NCBI GenBank assembly: GCA_002383325.1
Contig: DFYJ01000150.1
Span: forward strand, 1-9,182
Source: Candidatus Aminicenantes bacterium UBA4085
GTDB taxonomy: Bacteria > Acidobacteriota > Aminicenantia > Aminicenantales > UBA4085
Length of the DNA stretch: 9,182 nucleotides
Reading direction: 5' to 3'
Below the pieces are notes generated by a model. The model worked only from the letters and a program-made list of their open reading frames with translations, was not told the DNA's origin and made no database searches. Position numbers and translations under genes: made by a program. Shown here in pieces: positions 1 through 6,132 of this stretch (position 1 is its first letter; every line of letters starts with the position of its first letter).

Positions 1-23
1 TTAGAGCCTTTTTCAGCAGACCC

Positions 24-44
24 TATGTATGGTGTCCCCCAATT
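24..44 (+). repeat. Terminal repeat copy A (right end of an element cut by the window edge)
   Basis: The stretch reads TATGTATGGTGTCCCCC followed by AATT. It is the exact reverse complement of 5758-5778 (21 of 21 bases). It matches copy C (6045-6061) at 16 of 17 bases over the TATGTA..GTGTCCCCC core. By analogy with the B-C and D-E pairs, the C-tract marks the outer end of an element whose body lies left of base 24 and mostly outside the window. The assignment to a mobile-element end is inference; the repeat itself is directly seen. Confidence 0.75.
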
Positions 45-57
45 CATTGTCCAATTC

Positions 58-86
58 TTGACTCCTCCTGGCGCCGAGAATATAGT
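58..86 (+). promoter_or_regulatory. Sigma70-like promoter of the aminotransferase gene
   Basis: A -35 box TTGACT (58-63) and a -10 box TATAGT (81-86) are separated by exactly 17 bases, so each box has one mismatch to consensus at ideal spacing. Transcription would start near base 93, giving a leader of about 39 nt before the ATG at 132. The leader carries a GAGGAG ribosome binding site at 121-126, five bases before the start codon. The promoter begins 17 bases after the C-tract of repeat copy A. Confidence 0.7.
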
Positions 87-131
87 CGGGCCGTCCGGAC
101 GTCCCTTCCGTCATTCGATAGAGGAGCCATC

Positions 132-1400
132 ATGAAGCGCAAGGATTTCCTGAAGGGCACCGGCGCGCTGGCCGCCGGCCTGGCCATGACCCGGGACCTT
201 AAGGCCGCCGATTTTGGCCGCTTGCTGCACGATGCGGCCGGCCAGGGCGACGAGTACTTCTGGGACGTCATCCGGGACCAGTTCCTCCTGGAAAAAGGCT
301 GGACCTTCCTCAATTTCGGCGGCTTGGGCGCCTGCCCCCTGCCCGTCCTCAACAGCCTGGCGGAGTGGATGCGCGTCGAAGAGCTGTCCCCCTCGGCCGG
401 CTTCGACGCGAAGGAATGGGCGGCCGTCAAGGTCAAGCTCGCCGCGGTGCTCGGCCCGTCCTGCAAGCCCGAGGAATTGGCTCTTGTCAGCGGGGCGACC
501 GAGGGCATCGGGATGATCATCAACGGCCTGACCCTCAAGCCGGGCGACGAGGTCATCACTTCGACCCACGAGCATGGAGCCATCAACTCGGCCTTTCTCC
601 ACCGGCACATGCGGGACGGCGTCGTCATCAAGGTCTTCGAGCCGGACCGGCAGAGCGGCCTGGGCAACCTGGACCGCATCGCCTCGCTGATCACGCCCCG
701 CACCCGGCTGATCATGTTCAGCCACGTCACCTGCACCACCGGACAGCTCTTCCCGGTCAAGGAGATCGGGAAGCTGGCCCATGACAAGGGCATCTGGTTC
801 GGCCTGGATGGAGCCCAGGCGCCCGTTTGCACGCCTTTCGACATCACCGACATCGGGGCCGATTTCTATGTCTGCAGCTCGCACAAGTGGCTGATGGGGC
901 CCAAGCGCACGGGCTTCATCTACATCCGCACCGGACTCTTGGACGCCGTCCGGCCGATGATCGGCGGCCTGACCAATCTCGACATCCGCAAGCCTTACGC
1001 CGAGATCAATCCGACCATGAGCCGCTTCGAGAACGGGACCCAGAACGAGGCCCTCTTCTTCGCCATGGGCAAAGCCTGCGACTTCGTCCAGGAGATCGGG
1101 ATCCCGCGCATCTTCACAAGGGCCCACGGCATGTCCGAGGCCTTCGTGGCCGGTTTGAGGACCATCCCCGGGGTGGAGCTTCTCTCGCCGCAGGAGGAAG
1201 CTTACCGGACCTGCATGACCGGCTTCCGGATGAAAACCAAGACCATGAAGGAGATCGGCGATCACCTGGCGGCCAACAAGATCCGGGCCCGCCTGGTCGG
1301 CGAGGGCGGGTTGAACGGCATCCGGATCAGCTTCTTCCTCAACAACAAGCCCTCCGACGTCGATCTGGCCCTGGACTGCATTAAAAAGCTGGCGGTCTGA
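132..1400 (+). CDS. Class-V PLP-dependent aminotransferase with Tat-like N terminus
   Basis: This 422-residue fold-type I PLP enzyme belongs to the class-V group (cysteine desulfurase / isopenicillin-N epimerase-like). Visible marks are the phosphate-binding GATEG turn (121-125), the THEH motif near 145-148 that stacks on the cofactor, LDGAQA with the Asp (226) expected to contact the pyridine nitrogen, and SSHKW with the Schiff-base lysine at 252. The N terminus, KRKDFLKGTG followed by a short Ala/Gly-rich stretch, resembles a twin-arginine signal, but Lys-Arg-Lys replaces the Arg pair. If functional, the folded holoenzyme would go to the periplasm. The start is set by GAGGAG at 121. It is a single gene under its own promoter, and the next gene starts 213 bases later. 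The substrate cannot be told from sequence; cysteine desulfurase, epimerase and amino-acid lyase roles all occur in this family. Family certain, substrate unknown. Confidence 0.9.
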   Translation: MKRKDFLKGTGALAAGLAMTRDLKAADFGRLLHDAAGQGDEYFWDVIRDQFLLEKGWTFLNFGGLGACPLPVLNSLAEWMRVEELSPSAGFDAKEWAAVKVKLAAVLGPSCKPEELALVSGATEGIGMIINGLTLKPGDEVITSTHEHGAINSAFLHRHMRDGVVIKVFEPDRQSGLGNLDRIASLITPRTRLIMFSHVTCTTGQLFPVKEIGKLAHDKGIWFGLDGAQAPVCTPFDITDIGADFYVCSSHKWLMGPKRTGFIYIRTGLLDAVRPMIGGLTNLDIRKPYAEINPTMSRFENGTQNEALFFAMGKACDFVQEIGIPRIFTRAHGMSEAFVAGLRTIPGVELLSPQEEAYRTCMTGFRMKTKTMKEIGDHLAANKIRARLVGEGGLNGIRISFFLNNKPSDVDLALDCIKKLAV

Positions 1401-1515
1401 GCCGGGCCGTGACAGCCAAGCCTCCGATCCGCTGCTGGGGGACCGGGATGGTCAACGATCGTCTCCTGACCTGCTTTCGGTATCGCCAGATCGCCGTCCT
1501 GCGATAATGAGGGAC

Positions 1516-1537
1516 ACCGGGGGAACTTTTCCCCGGT
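1516..1537 (+). terminator. Weak terminator-like hairpin
   Basis: ACCGGGG (1516-1522) can pair with CCCCGGT (1531-1537) over an 8-base loop. The T-run lies in the loop and the 3' flank is CATTTACG, without a real U-tract, so intrinsic termination is doubtful. It lies 115 bases after the aminotransferase stop and before the repeat-protein gene. It could equally be a leader hairpin or an mRNA-stabilising structure. Confidence 0.3.
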
Positions 1538-1572
1538 CATTTACGTCCATAAGAAGGGTGGCATCCGCCCCC

Positions 1573-1591
1573 GGCCGGGATCGCGCCGGCC
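1573..1591 (+). promoter_or_regulatory. GC-rich hairpin in the leader of the repeat-protein gene
   Basis: GGCCGG (1573-1578) pairs with CCGGCC (1586-1591) over a 7-base loop, ending 10 bases before the GGGAG ribosome binding site (1602-1606) of the gene starting at 1614. I see no convincing -35/-10 pair in 1401-1613, so whether this gene has its own promoter or is read from the aminotransferase promoter is open. Confidence 0.25.
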
Positions 1592-1613
1592 TCATTCGAA
1601 TGGGAGATCGATC

Positions 1614-2636
1614 ATGACCCGCAGCCGAGTGCCCGCCTCCGTTGCCGCCATCCTCCTTCTGGCCGGATTCGCCTCCGCCCAGAGCCTCGACATCCCCTCC
1701 CACGCCTGGGGCTTGAGCTTCGGCAATTCCAAGAATTTCACCGGGCTGCGCTTCAACTTCCGCGACAGCGGGGTCGAGCGCGTGCGCGGCCTGAACTTCA
1801 CCCTGTGGCAGCCGCGCGACGTGGAGGGGAACGAATCCCTCATCCAGGGCCTCTCTCTCGGCCTCATCCCCGGCGGCGGCCGGTTGCAAGGCCTCCAGCT
1901 GGGCCTGCTCGGCGTCATGGGCGTCAAGAGCATCACCGGTATTTCCTTCGGCCTCCTGGGCATCGGCGCGGGCGGATCGCTGGCCGGCATCAATATCGGC
2001 GGGCTCGGCGCCGGAGCCGGGGACGACGTGGCCGGGATCAACATCGGCGGTTTAGGCATTGGGGCCGGCGGAGATATGGTCGGGATCAACATCGGCGGCT
2101 TCGGACTCGGCGCGGGGGAAAGCCTCAGCGGCATCAGCCTCGGCGGCCTGGGCCTGGGCGCGTCCGATAACGTCACCGGCATCACGATCGGCGGTTTGGG
2201 CGCGGGGGCCGGTGGGAACATGTCCGGGATCAACATCGGCGGCGTCGGGCTGGGCGCGGGCGGGAGCCTGCGCGGCCTGAACATCGCGGGCCTCGGCGCC
2301 GGGGCGGGCGAAGAGCTGGGCGGAATCACCTTCGCCGGCCTCGCCGCCGGAGCCACCGAGATCCGCGGCCTGGCCTTCGCCGGAGTGGTGGTCGGAGCCC
2401 AGAGAGTTCACGGCATCATAGCGGCCGCGGGCTTCACGCTGGTGCCCAAGGACGGCGAGCTGCGCGGCGCGGCCGTAGCGCCCGTGAACTGGATCAAGGG
2501 GACGCAGACGGGCGTCACCATCGGGATCGTCAACTACGCCTGGAGCTTGAGGGGCCTGCAGATCGGCCTGGTCAACATCGTCCGCGACAATCCCTCCGGC
2601 CGCCGGGTCCTGCCGATCCTCAACTGGAATTTCTGA
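1614..2636 (+). CDS. Secreted Gly-rich 16-residue-repeat protein, surface-repeat type
   Basis: This 340-residue protein has an N-terminal signal peptide: basic TRSR, a hydrophobic core near 10-19, and ASA followed by Q, so cleavage after Ala22 is likely. The mature chain is a tandem array. Nine units of exactly 16 residues run from 93 to 236, on the pattern G-(I/L)-x-(I/L/F)-(G/A)-G/L-(L/F/V)-G-x-G-A-G-x-x-x-x. They are flanked by looser 14-20 residue units (44-92 and 237 to the C terminus, for example GVTIGIVN and GLQIGLVN). Alternating hydrophobic and Gly positions suggest short beta strands stacked in a solenoid or outer-membrane barrel, but this is inference. The GLQIGLVN style recalls the LA_2272-type surface repeat proteins of Leptospira and others. 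No enzyme motif is seen. GGGAG at 1602 sets the start. The gene converges with dmsB, 37 bases away end to end. Function unknown; a cell-surface role is likely. Confidence 0.85.
   Translation: MTRSRVPASVAAILLLAGFASAQSLDIPSHAWGLSFGNSKNFTGLRFNFRDSGVERVRGLNFTLWQPRDVEGNESLIQGLSLGLIPGGGRLQGLQLGLLGVMGVKSITGISFGLLGIGAGGSLAGINIGGLGAGAGDDVAGINIGGLGIGAGGDMVGINIGGFGLGAGESLSGISLGGLGLGASDNVTGITIGGLGAGAGGNMSGINIGGVGLGAGGSLRGLNIAGLGAGAGEELGGITFAGLAAGATEIRGLAFAGVVVGAQRVHGIIAAAGFTLVPKDGELRGAAVAPVNWIKGTQTGVTIGIVNYAWSLRGLQIGLVNIVRDNPSGRRVLPILNWNF
1890..2321 (+). repeat. Nine in-frame 48-bp tandem coding repeats
   Basis: The DNA encoding residues 93-236 of the repeat protein has a strict 48-bp period. The best conserved segment is the GGGATCAACATCGGCGG-type stretch, coding for GINIGG. 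Units are diverged at the DNA level but never out of phase over nine copies. This is consistent with old duplications held to exact length by structural constraint. The repeats could still recombine and change copy number between strains. Confidence 0.8.
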
Positions 2637-2673
2637 CCGGCGCCGTCCCAGTTTCAAGATCTCGGTTAGAAAC

Positions 2674-3306
2674 CTAGATTTCTTCCCAGTTGGCCACTTC
2701 GGCCGTGTCTTTATTAGCCCGGGCCGCCGCGGGATGGGGCTTGACGGTCAAGGCCGGCTTGGCGTCGGCGGGATCGGGCAGCGGGAAGACCGCCGCCGTC
2801 CCTCCGTGCTTCCTCCGTAATTCGTCGATATCGCCGAAGTCCAGAGCCCTCATCGGGCAGGCCGCCACGCAGGACGGCGGCTCGCCGGCCGCGATTTTGT
2901 CCAGGCAGAAGTCGCACTTGCCGGCCTTGTGGCGGGCCTCGTCGTATTGGATCGCTCCGTAGGGGCAGGCGTACTCGCAGGCCCGGCAGCCGTTGCAGCT
3001 CAGGTCGTCGACGAGGACGACGCCGTCGTCGCGCTTGACGACCAGGCCCGAAGTGCAGGCCGGGACGCAGGGGGGATTCTCACAGTGGTGGCAGGCCGAG
3101 GACAGATAGTAGGCGAAGACGTCCGGAACCCAGACGCCGCCCATCTTCTTCCAGCCGCCCCCGGCGACCTCGATGACCCGCCGCCACAGGACGCCGGTCG
3201 GCAGCCCGTTCTTGTCCTTGCAGGCGCCCTGGCAGGCCTTGCAGCCCGAACAGAGGCTGGAGTCGAAGAAGAACCCGTACTGGCGGACGAGCGGCGGGGC
3301 GTTCAT
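2674..3306 (-). CDS. dmsB: DmsB-like four-cluster [4Fe-4S] electron-transfer subunit
   Basis: This 210-residue polyferredoxin passes electrons to the DmsA catalytic subunit; E. coli DmsB is about 205 residues. Sixteen cysteines fall into four clusters: C19/22/25/29 (CxxCxxCxxxC), C72/75/80/84 (CxxCx4CxxxC, in HHCENPPC), C104/107/110/114 (CxxCxxCxxxCP), and C131/134/146/150 (CxxC-x11-CxxxCP). There is no signal peptide, as expected for a subunit that travels folded with its Tat-bearing partner. The ATG at 3306 overlaps the dmsA stop (ATGA), so the two are translationally coupled. The same frame stays open 133 codons upstream, but that is only the 3' end of dmsA read in another frame. The C-terminal 40 residues are Pro/Ala-rich and less conserved. 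The product is confident; the electron acceptor of the complex is not settled. Confidence 0.92.
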   Translation of the reverse strand: MNAPPLVRQYGFFFDSSLCSGCKACQGACKDKNGLPTGVLWRRVIEVAGGGWKKMGGVWVPDVFAYYLSSACHHCENPPCVPACTSGLVVKRDDGVVLVDDLSCNGCRACEYACPYGAIQYDEARHKAGKCDFCLDKIAAGEPPSCVAACPMRALDFGDIDELRRKHGGTAAVFPLPDPADAKPALTVKPHPAAARANKDTAEVANWEEI

Positions 3307-5741
3307 GTCTTGACCACCTGGGCCATGACGGTGTGCTGGGCGTTGGCGAAGGCCAGGGCCGTGGCCCGGCCCGAGGTCAGGACGTTGATCGAACCGCGGG
3401 TGTCGACCCCGGAGGCGTCCGGCGTCCACCACGCGCCCTGCGGCAGGGCCACCACGCCCGGCATGATGCGGCGGGTGATGCGGCAGGGAACATAGACGGC
3501 GCCGCGCTCGTTGAAGACCTTGACCCGGTCGCCGTCGCGGATGCCGCGGGCCTCGGCGTCGACGGAATTGATGGCCAGGCGGCGGGGAAAAGCTTCCTGC
3601 AGGCCGGCCACGTTGTCCATCGTGGAATGGACGGTGGCCAAGGTGTGCGGCCCGATGACCTGGAGCGGCGCCGCGGCGGCCTCGGGGCCGAACGGGCTTT
3701 CCCATTCGGGAATGTACTTGGGCAGGGCCGGGATCTCCGCCGGTCGTTTCATGTCGAATAAGCGTTTGGAGAAGATCTCGATGAATCCGGAGGGCGTGGG
3801 GAGCGGATGCTTGACCGGGTCGCGCCGGAAGTCGGCGAAAGCCACGGCCGGCTTCGTCACCGGCAGGGCGTAGACGCCGGCGTTGGACTTTTCGAACTCG
3901 TCTAAAGAAGGAAGCCCCGGGTAACGCGCCCGCCTCAATTCGTCGATGGCCCAGGCCGTCCAGCCGCGCTCGTCGCGCCCCTCGGTGTAGGCGTCGCCCA
4001 AGCCCAGCCGGGCGGCGATATCGGCGCAGATGCGGTAGTCGCTCCGGGCTTCGCCTGGCGGGTCCACGATCTTGGGCATCAGCAGGACTTCCTCGCCGTA
4101 CTTCCAGCCGTCGGCGACACCCCAGGTCTCGAATTGCGTGCAGGCCGGCAGGACCAGGTCGGCGAAGCGGGCCGAGGGGGTCAGGAAGTTGTCCTGCACG
4201 GCGATGAACTCGAGGCGCTTCTCGTCGCGCAGGATGGCTGCGGTCTGATTGATGTCGGCGTGCTGGTTGACCAGGATGTTGGAGGCGACGGAGTAGATCA
4301 TCTTAATGTTCGAGGGCAGCCGTTCGGCGCCGACCAGGCCGTCGGCGGCGGACATCTCCGTCCCGCGGACGACCGCCTCGGTCCAGAGGAAGGACGGGAT
4401 CTGGGTCTTGACCGGATTGGGGCCGGTCGGGAAGACCGTCCAGAGCGGGCCGCCGTCGGGGGCCTGAAGGCCGAGGCCGCCGGCCCAGCCGCCGGGAACA
4501 CCGACGTTGCCCGTGATAGCCGGCAGGACGCATCCGGCCCGGACGGTCTGCTCCCCGAATGCCCGCCGCTGCGGACCGTAGCCCATGTAGAGCATGGCCG
4601 GCTTCGCCGCAGCGTACTCGCGAGCCAGGCGGGCGATGACGGCGCGCGGGACGCCGCAGAGGCTCTCCGCCCAGGCCGGAGTCTTGGCGACGCCGTCGCG
4701 GGCGCCGAGGATGTAGTCCTTATAGCTTTCCTCGCCCTCGGCCCCGGCCGGCATTCGGCTCGCGTCGAAGCCGAGGCAGTGGCTGGCGATGAACTCCTTG
4801 TCGTGGAGGCCCTCGGAGATGATGACGTGAGCCATGGCCGAGAGCATGGCGGCGTCAGTCCCCGGACGCAGGGGCACCCACTCGTCGGCCAGGGCCACGG
4901 CGCTGAGCGTCATGCGCGGATCGACGCAGACGATGCGGGCGCCCTTGTCCTTGGCCAGGCGCAGGAAATGTTCGGAGTTGGTGCCGTCGCGCATCTCGCA
5001 GGGATTCCAGCCCCACATCAGGATATAGCGGGTGTTGACCCAGTCCTGGCGCTGGTTCCCGGTGACGTTCGTGCCGTAAACGGTGGGGGTGGCGGCGGCC
5101 ATGGCCGCCCAGGAATAGTTGTTGTAAAAGCCGAGCGAGCCGCCGAAGAGGTTCATCAGCCGCTGGGCCGTCTGGCGGCCGTTGATCTGGCTGTAGCTTC
5201 CGGTGCCGTAGGGGACGAAGATGGAGGCGCTGCCGTAGGCCGCCTTGATCCGCTTCATCTGCGAGGCCATGAGGTCGAGCGCCTCGTCCCAGGAGATGGG
5301 GGCGAAGGATCCGCCGCCGCGGGGGCCGGTCCGCTTGAGCGGATGGAGGAGGCGGCCGGGGTGGTCCTGGCGGCCCCGGTAAAGGCGGCCTCGGACGCAG
5401 GGGCGAAGCTGGGGCGCCTCGATCCCGTCGGTGGGGCGGTCGTCGCCCTCGATGCGGATGATGCGGCCCTTCTCGACGAAGACCTTGAGCAGGCAGCGGC
5501 CGCCGCAGTTGTGGGAGGGACAGCCCGTGCGGACCATCGTGACGCCGGGGCCGTCCTGGAGGGGCGGGTGGGGGGATGCGGAGCGCGAAGGCCTGGGCGC
5601 GCCCTTGAGCTTGAGGGTCAGGGCCCCGGTGCCGACGGCGGCGCTCCAGCCAAGGAAGCTGCGGCGCTTCATCGGTTGAGTGTCGATGCGGCGGGGCATG
5701 GGGGAGCCGCCGGGCGGCGCGTCGCGGCGGCGGCGTATCAT
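3303..5741 (-). CDS. dmsA: DmsA-like molybdopterin oxidoreductase catalytic subunit, Tat-exported
   Basis: This is the 812-residue catalytic subunit of a DMSO-reductase-family enzyme, reducing an S- or N-oxide or related acceptor. Residues 25-48 form a Tat signal (KRRSFLGW, then a hydrophobic stretch). Cys74, 79, 83 and 115 bind the FS0 [4Fe-4S] cluster (GCPSHNCGGRC and CVRGR). Ser210 in NNYSW is the likely Mo ligand, as in E. coli DmsA. The rest follows DmsA closely: DEWVPLRPGTDAA, GDGVAKTP-like spacing, GYGPQRR, AITGNVG, NQHADIN, TPSGFIEI, the C-terminal molydopterin-binding domain with MPGVVALPQGAW, and a GSINVLT ending. Start choice is open. ATG 5741 has TAGAAT exactly at -12 to -7 (leaderless geometry). 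ATG 5699 and ATG 5672 (just before KRRSF) are alternatives, and none has a good ribosome binding site. YnfE-like or selenate-type activity cannot be excluded. Confidence 0.92.
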   Translation of the reverse strand: MIRRRRDAPPGGSPMPRRIDTQPMKRRSFLGWSAAVGTGALTLKLKGAPRPSRSASPHPPLQDGPGVTMVRTGCPSHNCGGRCLLKVFVEKGRIIRIEGDDRPTDGIEAPQLRPCVRGRLYRGRQDHPGRLLHPLKRTGPRGGGSFAPISWDEALDLMASQMKRIKAAYGSASIFVPYGTGSYSQINGRQTAQRLMNLFGGSLGFYNNYSWAAMAAATPTVYGTNVTGNQRQDWVNTRYILMWGWNPCEMRDGTNSEHFLRLAKDKGARIVCVDPRMTLSAVALADEWVPLRPGTDAAMLSAMAHVIISEGLHDKEFIASHCLGFDASRMPAGAEGEESYKDYILGARDGVAKTPAWAESLCGVPRAVIARLAREYAAAKPAMLYMGYGPQRRAFGEQTVRAGCVLPAITGNVGVPGGWAGGLGLQAPDGGPLWTVFPTGPNPVKTQIPSFLWTEAVVRGTEMSAADGLVGAERLPSNIKMIYSVASNILVNQHADINQTAAILRDEKRLEFIAVQDNFLTPSARFADLVLPACTQFETWGVADGWKYGEEVLLMPKIVDPPGEARSDYRICADIAARLGLGDAYTEGRDERGWTAWAIDELRRARYPGLPSLDEFEKSNAGVYALPVTKPAVAFADFRRDPVKHPLPTPSGFIEIFSKRLFDMKRPAEIPALPKYIPEWESPFGPEAAAAPLQVIGPHTLATVHSTMDNVAGLQEAFPRRLAINSVDAEARGIRDGDRVKVFNERGAVYVPCRITRRIMPGVVALPQGAWWTPDASGVDTRGSINVLTSGRATALAFANAQHTVMAQVVKT

Positions 5742-5747
5742 GGCGTG

Positions 5748-5753
5748 ATTCTA
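5748..5753 (-). promoter_or_regulatory. Possible -10 box of dmsAB
   Basis: On the minus strand this reads TAGAAT and lies at -12 to -7 relative to the ATG at 5741, the position expected for a leaderless mRNA. The -35 position at 17-base spacing would fall inside repeat copy B (TGTATG), a poor match. Support comes mainly from the spacing and from the same geometry at the lipase gene. Confidence 0.35.
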
Positions 5754-5757
5754 CCGC

Positions 5758-5791
5758 AATTGGGGGACACCATACATAACTCCCTATCTAT
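5758..5791 (-). repeat. Terminal repeat copy B
   Basis: On the minus strand this reads GGGAGTTATGTATGGTGTCC then CCCAATT. The outer 21 bases (5758-5778) are a perfect inverted copy of 24-44. With copy C (6034-6066) it forms the inverted ends of a roughly 300-bp island, C-tracts outward. It sits directly upstream of dmsA. Confidence 0.8.
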
Positions 5792-6033
5792 TCGGTTCGC
5801 GCATTTGGTTCCTGATTACCGCTTTCCCCCTAGGCCCCTGTTGCCCGAGCCGGGTCGAGCCGATCCCATCGTGCGTGAAGGGGACGCGAATTCGGGAGTT
5901 ACTAATACTCCCATAATTGTCCGGACACAGTCAGCCTGAAACTAAATCGATGCTGAAAAGAAGCGATGTATCTAATCGGAAGATTTCCCGAGATATTGCG
6001 GTAGAGCCAAGAAAAACAACTCCATTCTATTAT

Positions 6034-6066
6034 GGGACTTCTAATATGTAGGGTGTCCCCCTATCT
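6034..6066 (+). repeat. Terminal repeat copy C
   Basis: GGGACTTCTAATATGTAGGG is followed by TGTCCCCCTATCT. GGGAC (6034-6038) can pair with GTCCC (6055-6059), so the copy is itself an imperfect palindrome. It is the inverted partner of copy B. The hexokinase -35 box begins 12 bases after its C-tract. Confidence 0.75.
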
Positions 6067-6073
6067 ATGTGGA

Positions 6074-6102
6074 TTGACTCCCGCGGGCCGCCGCGATATC
6101 TT
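6074..6102 (+). promoter_or_regulatory. Sigma70-like promoter of the hexokinase gene
   Basis: TTGACT (6074-6079) and TATCTT (6097-6102) are 17 bases apart. The -35 box is the same hexamer as in the aminotransferase promoter, and both promoters lie just downstream of a repeat copy. The start of transcription would be near 6109, which excludes the upstream ATG at 6067 as a start codon and favours the ATG at 6133. Confidence 0.6.
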
Positions 6103-6132
6103 CCGGACGGAACTCCACTCAAGGCGGACATC

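Larger units (their letters stand above)
5758..6066. mobile_element. Non-coding MITE-like island bounded by copies B and C
   Basis: This roughly 309-bp stretch is AT-richer than its neighbours and carries no credible gene. Its ends are inverted versions of one sequence: TATGTAKGGTGTCCCCC matches at 16 of 17 bases, with GGGA further in at both ends. The interior holds a small hairpin, GGGAGT (5894-5899) with ACTCCC (5907-5912) over a 7-base loop, and otherwise nothing I recognise. The 10-mer CCCTATCTAT occurs just inside B (5782-5791) and across the edge of C (6059-6068). No transposase or clear target-site duplication is seen, so a non-autonomous element mobilised in trans is inference. The element ends may also carry promoter parts for dmsA and the hexokinase gene. 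Confidence 0.5.

Noticed and set aside
111..1265. A 384-codon open frame antisense to the aminotransferase
   Set aside because: Low-complexity antisense shadow in high-GC DNA; the sense frame has a promoter, a ribosome binding site and the full PLP-enzyme motif set.
2637..2673. Bidirectional terminator between the convergent repeat-protein gene and dmsB
   Set aside because: Only a very short GC palindrome (near 2637-2645) is present, with no adequate stem or T-tract on either strand.
3307..3705. N-terminal extension of dmsB by 133 codons
   Set aside because: The extension is dmsA coding DNA read in another frame and contains no Cys-cluster or signal. The ATG at 3306 in an ATGA overlap gives the normal DmsB length.
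4134..5939. A 601-codon open frame antisense to dmsA
   Set aside because: It has no recognisable motif and its composition is that of a GC-rich antisense frame (Gly/Ala/Val/Asp/Arg-rich). The sense strand encodes DmsA over the same stretch with clear conserved residues.
6067..6132. Upstream start of the hexokinase at 6067
   Set aside because: The ATG lies at the end of repeat C, upstream of the likely promoter, and has no ribosome binding site; the added 22 residues match nothing in the family.
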